From the NCBI GenBank assembly GCA_963853835.1, contig OY970833.1, positions 19,438,974-19,502,973 of the forward strand: a DNA stretch of 64,000 nt. The letters run 5' to 3'. The notes below the pieces were generated by a model. It did not search any database. It had not been told where the DNA came from and saw nothing but the letters and a program-made list of their open reading frames with translations. Positions 54,531 through 64,000 of this stretch are shown piece by piece. Source of the stretch: Calendula officinalis (lineage: Eukaryota > Streptophyta > Magnoliopsida > Asterales > Asteraceae). A program made the position numbers and the translations under genes. Position 1 is the stretch's first letter. Each line of letters opens with the position of its first letter.

Positions 54531-57105
54531 TTTAGAGATCTAAACTAGATTAACAAAGTTTGTTTGTTTAATTTTATTATAGTTATTTTTGTTCCATCTT
54601 CTTCTTCTTCTTCTTAGATCACGAAAAGGGTAAGAACCCTAAGACCAAGCATGTTAAACTAGTTAAGTTTAATTGGTCAAAAGGATTATAGAAAACCCTA
54701 GAAATTTCATGAATGGGCAAAGAACCATAGGATCAAGTATGTTAAACAAGATTTGTTTAATTGATCAAAAGGCTTCTTTTCCCCAACCCTAGAAGGTTTC
54801 GAAAATAATAAGAACCCTAGGATCAAGATTGTCAAAAATGTTGATAAAGAGGATTCTTTCCTTAATTACATGATCTTCCAAATCTAGGATCAAGTATGTT
54901 AAACCAAGATTTGGTTTAATTGATCAAAAAGGATTCTTTCCTTTTCTCAAAGATTTCGTGATCAAGGAAGATGCTTGGACACCAAGTTTGTTAAACTAGC
55001 CTAGTTTAATTGGTGGAAAAGTTTCCTATGCTTTAAGGACTTTTCCGAAAAACCCTAGATGTAATCTAGAACCCTAGAACATTAAACTAGTTTAAGTTTA
55101 ATGATTTAAAAGAATTAATTAGGTTAATAATCTAAAACCTAGATAATTAAACAAGTTCATGTTTAATAGGTTTAATTATTACTTTAGTGATTTATTAAAG
55201 ACTAGATCTTTAAACCTAGAAATCTAGACAAGGTTTATTGTCTAAAAGGTTTAAATTAAAAAGTCTAAACAAATTTATTAAAGTTATAATCTATCCTAGG
55301 ATTTGAACAAAGTTTATTGTTTAAATAGGATTGATTAGAATTAATCTTTTAATAAATAATGTCTTTGATCAAGAAAGTCAAAACCCTAGTTTTGATTGAT
55401 CAAGAACAAGATTAGGGTTAGACTAATTAATGAGAATTAAAAGAAGTGTTAATTTCTAGTTCAAGAAATTAACAAGATGTATTTATTTATATTTATATAT
55501 TATATTTCGGATTTTTAATATTTAAAAAGAGTAAAATGAATTTTAATAAATAAAATAGTTTATACGTATTTTAATTAGTTCAAGTTAAAATACATATAAA
55601 TTAGATGTAATATTCTTATTAGAATGATTACAAGTTTATTTTATAAAAGAAATATATATGTATATGTATTAAATTCAAGATTAAATGGAACATTAAAAAT
55701 AATGTTATTTTGATCTTTTAAAATATAACTAGTTATTGTATAAGTAAATTATATAATTGAAACTAGAAAGTACAAAGTTATGATTTCATTATAACTAGAA
55801 ATTGTACAAGTTAAAATTATATGATAAACTAGAATATACAAAGTTATATATTATTATTATAAGGTGTATAAAGTTATAGGTTATTATAACCAGTAATTAT
55901 ACAAGCATAATATAAGTATTTTACAAGTCATGTAAGATACTAGATTAATGATCAAAGTTAAAATAACAAGATAACTTTAGAACCTATATTTAACTAGTCC
56001 AAGTTAAATGTAAGAAAGGTTTAAACAAACTAAGAATTATTATATATAGTCTTTATATAATAAGTTTATTAGTTTCACCAAGTATAAACCGGTGATTGTG
56101 TTAGCTTAAGTTCCATCATGATTGTTGGAGCTAGTGGGAGCTACACAAGAAAATCACAACGTTTATAAGTGTGTCGCTAAGACATAAGTTTTGGTGAAAT
56201 CTAGTAAGTCAAAACAAATGTTTGATTTCATTATTAAACATATGAAAAACTAGGTGTGTTAAACTAGGTTTATGATTCAAATCTATGAATCGTAAAAGGA
56301 TTAAAAGTTTAACATAAGTTTTAAGTTTTTCAAGAAAGATAAAACAAGTAAGTTCTATTCTAGATAAGGTTTTCCACAAAACCTAGTAATACGTTTTGTA
56401 CACCTCGTTTTAGGTATACATATAAGTCGCGCAATTCTTGAAACTATAAGTTTTAAGAAAAGTTCTTAAGGTTTAAAAAGGGATGTCTTGTTGAATTCTT
56501 GAATTCACAAGTCACATATTTTAAACAAGGATTAAGATTGGAATAAGGTTTAAGTTTAGTTCAAGACTTAAACAAACCCAATAAAATATTAGATCTAAGT
56601 ACTATCCACCTAATGGAACACCTCACTTGTTCAACGATATTCATATTGTAAGGATAAAGAACCTTAGATATGGATTCAAATCATTGCGAGTGTTAGGGTG
56701 CGTAAGGTTCTGTGATAATCGGGAGTCCCGGCGCAGAATATCGCACTGTCTTAGATGGTCTGATCTACTTTGGTGATAATCGGGAGTCCCGGCCCAAAAA
56801 GTACTTGAGTAGAATAAACATACTAGACTTTATTACTAACTTAGAAATGTACAAATTAGATTGTGCAAAGTTGTAATAAGTTATAAGTCTAAAGATTCTA
56901 CGACCCCTAGGAATCGTGTCAAGTCTTGATACGATCGGTAAGGATGTTACCTACCAGAAACAGCATGTCTCGTCGGGAAGTGCCCAAGCCTTGCGGCGAG
57001 AATGTGAAATATGGATCCTAGGCATAAAATATTAATGATGGGTTTATAATATATTTTAGAGAATGTTTGTTGATGATTACTAATTAAACTGGGTTTGATT
57101 TGTAG
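54531..57105 (+). other. AT-rich leader of element E with hairpin series
   Basis: Noncoding. A CTT microsatellite lies at 54598-54613. Hairpins with TTAAAC...GTTTAA stems lie at 54651, 54742, 54899, 54991 and 55082. The rest is AT-rich and collinear with D's leader (25599-28182). GGGAGTCCCGGC motifs lie near 56720 and 56783. No gene is seen. Confidence 0.6.
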
Positions 57106-57800
57106 ACGGCGCAACAACCAACACGACACGTACCAATCTCTCACTACACTTATTTCTAGAAAAGGACAAATTGACTAGGTCAAAGTTTCTCAATTGGAAG
57201 CGTGATCTTCGGATTATGCTTAGGCATGAGAGAAAAGGAAATGTCCTAGAAAGAGCAATGCTAAATGCCCCTGCCACGAATGCTAGAGATGAACCAGGAC
57301 AAGCATATTACGCTTGTAGAGTGTTCAACTCTTGCAAGATGGTTAAGGAATCATCAGTAAGTGCTCACGTTATAAAAAACGAAAGAGCACATGGATCGTC
57401 TTAAAATGACTAGGACACCCAGTACCATTGCAGTTAGCAATAGTAATGATACTCAACTCGTTGTCAGATGACTATAAGCCTTATGTAGTCAACTACAACA
57501 TGCAAAACATGGAGCAATCCATTGATGAGCTACATTCCATGCTCAAGAATAATGAGTTGAGTTTGGGAACCAAGTTTAAGAATGATCTCGTAGTAACTGA
57601 TGATGGTAGTGAAAAGAGAAAGAGGCGCAGTGGAAAGGGAAAGGGTAAAACCAATCTCAGCCAAGACGTACCTAAGGGTAATAAAGTCAAACAAAAGGGT
57701 CAAGAAGGTGAAGCCAAACAAGGCAAGGACCGAGAAATGGTGTCTTGGTTGTGGCTAAGGTCAAAGGGTAGGAGGCAATGCAAGCTCCTTAGTTGACTTG
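57106..57800 (+). pseudogene. Element E gag (copia type), decayed
   Basis: Collinear with D's gag, but the start ATG is ACG (57106) and a stop follows early. An internal deletion removes the segment with VSCLMLATMSPDLQ. A frameshift follows AHVIKNERAHGSS (57404). The second half (57428-57796) keeps NSLSDDYKPYVVNYNMQN and the Lys/Gly-rich tail. No zinc knuckle Cys pattern remains. This copy cannot make gag. Confidence 0.85.
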
Positions 57801-59599
57801 ACCAACTTCTAGATATTCACTTCAAGGCACTTGTAAAGTTTATTGCGAGTAACTCAACTTTTGCAATCGTTTATTGCAAGAGATGATGGAAAGTGAAGAA
57901 GGCCTGCATGAGATAGTAATGATCCCACAAGCACCAAGATTTTATAATTCAGTATTTTTATGGATTCAGTAAAAAACAATTTTATTTTATTGTTTGGATA
58001 ATTTTTATTTATGATTAAAACAAGTTTTATTTGGTTTTAATAAAGAATTCATGTTTGAATTATATCATGTGTGTGCATGTGTGATGATTACACTAGTCAA
58101 GGTTTTATGACTAGATTGTAAGTCAAGTTTTGATTTACTTTATATTTCATGTTTTATACTTGTTTGATTGTTGTATGAGTAATGTTTTAGAAGCTCAATA
58201 CTTAGATACTAGAAATTAGAAGTTTTTTTTCTTCTAAAGTATTTAAGAGATTTTATGAAAAGCATAAGGTTCAAAAGTTATTGAACCTAGTTGAAACATC
58301 TTAAGTAATGGTTACTTATGATAGTAAGTTTCAAAGTGTTAGTATTAATATAGTATGATTATATTGAATATAATCAAGATAGACTTTAAAGAGTATTATT
58401 ACAAGTCTTTTATACTTGTAATAAAAATATTTAATGAAGTCATAATTCCCTAATAGGAATAATTGGATATTCGTAAAATCCAAGTGAAATGACTTAGACA
58501 TTATATGAACTCTTAAAAGGGACAAAACTATATTAAAGTATTTAAGAATTAAAAGGTATTATTGCAAGTCTTTTATACTTGTAACAAATACAATATTTAA
58601 TCAAGTCATAATTCCCTAATAGGAATAATGGATATTTGAGAAATCCAAGAAATGACTTTGTCATTAAATAAGATTCTTAAAAGATACTAATACACTTAAG
58701 AATTGGAAGTATCGTTTCAAGTGTCTTATACTTGTTAGATACAGTAATCAATGAAGAGTCATGATTCCCTTATCAGGAATGTTGGATATTCGTAAATCCA
58801 AAGGATGACTTTAATAATTGATTAATTCTTAAATGATTAAACTATAAGTTTTGACTAGGTCAAAAGTAGTAGTTTAAGTAATGCTTATTTTCCATAAAAT
58901 TTAGTGGGAGCTATGACTAACATATTCACTAGAGGTACTAATGAATATAGTAAAGTTAGTTAGGACATTAACAACAAGTTTTTACCAAGTCGTTAGCCAA
59001 AGAGTTAAGAGAAATAAATGATCAGTAATTAGATAATTGCAAACCTAATAGCGTGATCACAAGTCTTGTGATTAATTGTTGCATATCTAATAGGATGTTC
59101 ACATTCCAGTGAACAAGTTAATCATTTAAGGAAATTTCTTTAACTAGTAAGAATATCTACAAATCAAGTAACTAAAGGAGATTTAGTTACAAGGCAAGTT
59201 TTATAGATTCTAGAAACTAAAGGAATAATTTTCCAATCCTACTATGTTTACCGAATCATATAAAAAGAGCAAGACTAGAATATGTTCTAAATGTTGCATG
59301 AACAATATCTAGCAAAGACAAAAGTAATAGTATTCTTGATACTCGTCTTATGTCTATAGTTTAATAGAAATGACTAATTGTAATTAGTGATAAAAGTTAC
59401 AATTAAGAGTTATTGAAGTAATCAACACAAACGCAAAGAATAAGTAATGATCCAGTAATAATTCAGTATCTATGTCCAGTGAGGAATAATACATGAGTTA
59501 GTATCATTATTATTCAGAATTTGTATGTTTTACAATATCCATGAATAAAAGTCTATTTATTCAAAATGATATAAATCCGTGACTACTCGTCTTGGTGGG
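57801..59599 (+). other. AT-rich core of element E with threefold repeat
   Basis: Noncoding. Three units of about 155-163 bases are marked by CAAGT...ACTTG hairpins at 58401, 58565 and 58718. Each is followed by ATTCC-six to seven bases-GGAAT and a GGAT...ATCC pair. It is collinear with 23670-24130 of element D. Confidence 0.65.
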
Positions 59600-60337
59600 A
59601 ACCTCGATGGGACGTTAACGTCATCGCGGTATTTGGTGGTAGATTCGAAGTTCTTCGAAGATAGTTACACAAGTTTTGTGTAAACCAAATATCGGTGATA
59701 TTCTGTTGGATCTCGACGAATATTGGATTGACCACCGTGATAATACTTCGTGGTTGAAAAGTTCAAAAGTATTATTCACTAGGATTGTCATTAAGCCTGA
59801 GGTATTTGGTTTGAGATACATTGAATAATGTGCTTTGGTTCGTCTTAGACAATTCTGAAATATGGTTGTCATACGAGGCTTTACTGGGTACAAAGGAATT
59901 TGTATTTTGAATCGAAATATAACAAGATGGTAATTGCACCTCCTTTTTAGGAGAGATATTTATGGGTCCTTTGACATGATGATAACTGGAAAGTGCATGG
60001 CCATGCCCAAACGAACTGATTTATTCTTTGTCGTTTATCACAATAGTTTGATTCAAGAAGTCATTAAATGATTTCGAATACAGGAGTTGATATATTCTAC
60101 CATGCTCGTATTCGTTATCACAAATATCGTGCTGCAAGGGATAAACCTAACATAGTTGCCCAAGAAGTAGAGACAGAGTGTTCTTTACTAGGAGACGCTA
60201 TTAAAGAGTTTTTCAAGAAACTATACCTGGGTTACGTAAGCTGTTTTTATGGGGTTGGTTACCTACATGCCCATCTAGAAGGACACTGTAGCTCGTATCA
60301 TTAAGACAAATGTTACAAACTTGCACAAGTGGGAGTC
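59600..60337 (+). other. Conserved 3' region and polypurine tract of element E
   Basis: Matches 22174-22910 of D in reverse. It ends in the polypurine tract ACAAGTGGGAGTC (60325-60337) before the 3' LTR. A 78-codon open stretch (60068-60304) is not preserved in D, so I do not call a gene. Confidence 0.6.
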
Positions 60338-61479
60338 TGAAGGATTTATGTGCAAAGTTAGTCAACCGATGATGATAGATCCATGCCTACGAAACACTTA
60401 AGGGTCACACCGGTGAGTGCATGTAATACGAACAAGATAAGCAATGATACAACAAAGAGGAGTGATTCATAATAGTCATTATGAATCAAGTTAAGTATTA
60501 AGTCAAGTTTGACTTATTACTAGATTAGTTTAACTAACTAATTAATACAAGTATTTGTACATTTACTAGTTGAGTAAATATACAATGTGTTAATTATAGA
60601 TTATCAATAATATGATTTAAAGCTATTAAATCATATAGTAATTGGATAATGTTATTGTAGAAATTATATAAAGGTTATTATATAATTAATTATTAAAAGT
60701 ATAAATACAAAGTATATATTTCGTATATATATTCATATATACACGAAATATATTAAGTGTATAATACTAGACATTTAATAGTTAAGTGCAATAATAAAAG
60801 AACAATAAACTATAAGGGAAGTAAACGTAAAAAGGAAAGTTTAATTAAGGAATTGATCTTAATTAAACTAGAAGGTCCTAAGTGCAACTTATTTATCTAT
60901 AAATAAGAGGCTTAGGGTAACCCTAAAACCCCTTGAACCCCACACGAAATTCCTTCCCCCTCTCCCCTTGGTTTCGGCCGAACTAGAGCATCACCAAGTT
61001 CTTGGTGTTCTTCGTTCTTCGTGTTCTTCGTGTTCTTCAAGTCTTGAAGATTCGAAGATCAAGTTCATTGCTTAGATCAACTAGAATATCGCTCGATTTG
61101 TTCATCATCAGTGGATCTATCTTAAGCAAACAACAAGGTATGTTTTGAGAAAAACCCTTTTTCTCTCTTCTCCCCTCTTGGACGATTTCGACCAAAGAAC
61201 CCTAGGGTTCTTTGGTGTTGGTCGAAACACACACAAGTGTGTGTGTGTTTGGGATTTCGTACAAGGTTTCTTCCATTGTTAATCTAATCTAGATTTCCAA
61301 GATCCCAATCCTTTAGGGTTTAAGGATTAGGTTTAATCTCAGTTCCGCATTTAGGGATTAAATCAGCTAGTTGGTTTTAACCGGTCAAGAACAAGTTCAT
61401 GTTTTTGGTCAGTATGGTTTGAACCATGTGACTAGGAGGTTGACCCCTGTGGTCAATCAGTGTGAATCAAAACCCTTCA
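60338..61479 (+). repeat. Element E 3' LTR
   Basis: 1142 bp, same landmarks as the 5' LTR, including the 26-bp palindrome (near 61192) and the TG/CA hairpin, which here is six bases shorter. CATAT follows. Confidence 0.9.
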
Positions 61480-61631
61480 CATATCAAAAACACAAACATT
61501 GTACGTGAGACAAAATTGCCTCGTGAGATACATGGGTTTTAGTCCCGATAAACAACTAGTCACATAATATAATTTATATCATAATAATACTATTAATTTC
61601 ATTCGGGTCACTTTATTTCTTTCATCATTGG

Positions 61632-61797
61632 CCAATGTCAAGATAATCGGAATGCCTCCAATCTATCAAGACCGTCATATCCACGGTAACCGGAATGCCT
61701 CCAATCTACCGGGACTCATAGGTATTGGGTAATCGGAATGCCTCCAATCTAACGCTAACCTTAAGGAACCATAATAACCGGAATGCCTCCAATCTAT
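61632..61797. repeat. Four-unit CGGAATGCCTCCAATCT array in solo LTR G
   Basis: CGGAATGCCTCCAATCT recurs near 61639, 61689, 61735 and 61779, about 45-50 bases apart, usually preceded by (A/G)TAA(C/T). Confidence 0.8.
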
Positions 61798-62740
61798 CAT
61801 GGCCCTAGGGACATCATAATCATCATCATCATTTATCACTTATCATCATGAGCTTATAGCTCCACCATTTCTTAATCGATTGATCAATTCATCATCACAT
61901 AAGCATTTCATTAGCAATCACATAATTGACTCAATTACTTATAGACTCGATAAAACATGTAAACATAGAACATTTACTAGCTATGTACTCAGTTTTGAAA
62001 GTTCACATGTACTCACCTTAGTCAAGCTTATCCAAAAGATGTGTTTCTTGAACACAAATGTCTCTCCCCAAGACTTGAACCTCAAATCCTTCCACCAAAT
62101 GACCTAATACCAAAACCAATACAATGGTTTACATCAAACATCAATACTAACTACATAATTCATGGCTAGTTAACTACTAGCATCATATTTCCCCAAATTA
62201 CCAAACCCTAATTCCAAAAACGTTCATATTTTCATGGATCCATTTCATAAACACATTTTCCTTGTTGAAATACCATAGATCTAAGTTAAACAACTTCCAT
62301 TTAACCATTTATGAACAAACCCAAAACTAGGGTTTGAGATTCAAGCTTTCCCTACTTGAATCTATGGCTAAAAACCCAAAAGAGATGAAGATTTACCTTT
62401 GTTCCTCAACTAAGAGCAAGAATCACCAAGGTTTAGTGAAGATCAAGCTCCAATCGCCACTTTATGCTCAAAAATCGCCCACACAAGAAGAGAGGAGAAA
62501 ACTAGGGTTTGTTTATGCATTTATGACAAAAATCCCGCAATAAATACAGCTGCCGCAGACTTCGCCAGGCAGCCTAGCTGCACTTTTTCACCCATGTCTT
62601 TGCCCGGTTTCGACCATAACTTTCCCGTACGGTGTCCAAATGACACGAAACCAATTCCTACGTGTTTTAAATGAATTATCCATATTTATCGTATTTTTGT
62701 ACAATTTATTTATTTACAAATTTCGGGTCGTTACACGGGA

Positions 62741-63500
62741 GACGGAACACGTGCTTGAGAGTAGCAAGTGTAAAGAAGAAGACATGGTGACCTATGCCTC
62801 ACGTTTGCTTAAGGATGATGCATTGACTTGGTGGGTCACCGTGTATGAATCGTTGGGAAAGAAAGCAGTCTACAAGATGTCATGGGAGGAGTTCACTAGG
62901 AGACTCAAGGAGAAGTTTTGTCCTGAAAGGGAGTTGGAAGAGTTGTTGGAGGAGTTCTTGCATTTCAAGAAAGGTAATTTGACCTTGGATGAGTATACCA
63001 AGAAGTTCACGGGATACCTCCCGTTTGTGATGAATGCCTACCCAACCGAACGTAGTCGTGTGGTTCGGTTTGCTAATGGGTTGCCATGGGAGTATGAACT
63101 TGAGGTGAAGAGGGCGGCCACTCTTGATGAGGCCATTAATGTTGCCCGAAGTGTTGAGAAAGTGGGGAAGAGAAGAATTCAAGAGAGGTCGGTTGGAAAC
63201 GAAAAGAGAAAGTTTGAAAGTTTTTCGGGGCCATCGAAGAAAATCAAGTTCACCCCGAGCGGGTCGAAGCAAGGAAGTGTTGGTAGTTGTAGAAAGTGTG
63301 GTAGGGACCACAAAGGCGAATGTAAGGTGGATTCGGGTGGTTGTTTCAAATGTGGGCGTTTTGGCCACAAGGTTAAAGATTGCAAGGTGAAGAACCTTGA
63401 TGAGGTGGAGTGCTTCTCATGCCATGAGAAGGGGCACTATAGTAATGTTTGCCCAAAGAAAGGAACCGAAACGTTGGAACACCGGAGCCGTCAAAGGTGA
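62741..63500 (+). pseudogene. Element F gag, C-terminal part with zinc knuckles
   Basis: The gypsy gag core continues: YASRLLKDDALTWWVTVYES, KFCPERELEELLEEF, LDEYTKKFTGYLPFV, RVVRFANGLPWEYE. The tail has two CCHC knuckles (CFKCGRFGHKVKDC and CFSCHEKGHYSNVC) plus an upstream Cys pair. It ends at a TGA (63498) caused by a frame slip near 63470, because protease continues in another frame. Tekay-like elements normally have gag and pol in one frame. Confidence 0.9.
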
Positions 63501-64000
63501 AGGGGCGTGCCTTCCAACTCACACGTGAAGAAGCCAAGGAGACTCATGATGTCGTCTCAGGTACCTTATTCATAAACTCCATACCCACTTATGTATTGAT
63601 TGATTCAGGTTCTACTTATTCCTTCGTGTCTAAGGAATTTGGTGCTAAGTTTAAGGTTCCACTAGAGTTACTTGACGATTTGTATGAAATAGAAGTAGCT
63701 GATGGGAAAACCTTTACGGTTCAACATATGTATAGAGATTGTGAATTAGAAATCGATAGTAAGAAGTTCAAGGTCAATTTAATGCCTATGAGAATTAAGG
63801 CTTTCGATGTAATTATTGGGATGGATTGGTTGGGAATCCACCAAGCCAAAATTTTGTGTGGAAAGAAGTTGGTGTCAATCAAGTCACCCGAGAATGAGAA
63901 GGTGTATATTTATGGGGAAAAGAGGCATCATATGCCAAATCTTATTACCACCATTAAGGCAAGAAAGTGTTTATCAAAAGGATGTTCGTCATTCATAGCC
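63487..64000 (+). pseudogene. Element F protease, runs off the window
   Basis: In the frame after gag: GRAFQLTREEAKETHDVVSG, then YVLIDSGSTYSFVS with the aspartic protease DSG (about 63597-63612), then DVIIGMDWLGIH (about 63808-63840), the second conserved block. The domain is intact as far as the window shows, and RT should follow outside. It is called a pseudogene because gag is split by G and the frames do not join. Confidence 0.85.

Larger units (their letters stand above)
53370..61479 (+). mobile_element. Element E: second member of the gag-only D family
   Basis: LTRs 53370-54512 (1143 bp) and 60338-61479 (1142 bp), about 98% alike by eye, with a perfect CATAT target duplication (53365-53369, 61480-61484). 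Order: PBS, AT-rich leader with hairpins, gag pseudogene, AT-rich repeat core, conserved 3' region, polypurine tract. No pol is visible. Layout and sequence match element D. Confidence 0.92.
53112..62735 (-). mobile_element. Solo LTR G (Ty3/gypsy), minus strand, split by element E
   Basis: The plus strand reads TGTAACACCTCAA...GGGTCGTTACA with a perfect CGGGA target duplication (53107-53111, 62736-62740). Without E it is 1509 bp. Read on the minus strand it starts TGTAACGACCCGAAATTT, nearly as F's LTR does, so the two are related. No internal region exists, so it is a solo LTR left by LTR-LTR recombination. Confidence 0.9.

Noticed and set aside
60068..60304. 78-codon open frame as a captured host gene
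   Set aside because: The matching region in element D does not keep the frame and no domain is recognisable.

Overview
This is nuclear DNA of a flowering plant. Evidence: a chloroplast/thylakoid-targeted polyphenol oxidase, a two-exon plant-type glycerol-3-phosphate transporter with canonical GT-AG splicing, and dense nested LTR retrotransposons primed by initiator-Met tRNA (TGGTATCAG sites). The abundance of SIRE-type Ty1/copia sequence and the style of the oxidase suggest Asteraceae, but that is an inference. Only two ordinary host genes are visible; about 85% of the window is transposable element. LEFT (1-13310): a head-to-tail array of a decayed Ty1/copia element. Three copies of a ~755-bp LTR (230, 5360, 10443) lie about 5.1 kb apart. 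Each is followed directly by an antisense Ty3/gypsy fragment; the third copy keeps a longer gypsy piece (gag-protease-RT start). CENTRE (13311-40260): a four-level nest. A broken SIRE-type pol (element A) is split in its RNase H by element B (15087-38512, SIRE-like, gag plus envelope-like ORF, no pol). B's second ORF is split by element D (21071-36204, minus strand, gag only, 1.1-kb LTRs). D's upstream LTR is split by element C (28625-35528), which has two 306-bp LTRs that I read as identical, a perfect 5-bp target duplication and an intact 799-codon gag-like ORF but no pol. HOST GENES: an intact polyphenol oxidase (40812-42647, plus strand) and a G3P/phosphate-type MFS transporter (49206-46767, minus strand, one 790-bp intron). 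The transporter's last ~24 codons and stop lie inside a small foldback element. Between the two genes sits a truncated copia gag-protease remnant (44303-45664). RIGHT (50600-64000): a Ty3/gypsy (Tekay-like chromovirus) element F runs off the window. Its gag is split by a minus-strand solo LTR (G, 53112-62735), which is itself split by E (53370-61479), a second, plus-strand copy of the D family. The most striking theme is that three distinct LTR families here (B, C, D/E) keep gag or gag-like sequence but have no pol, and C and D/E carry repeated, apparently structured noncoding arrays (tandem hairpins whose stems change on both arms). C shares its 3' noncoding region with pol-bearing element A, so an A-like SIRE element is its likely mobilising partner.
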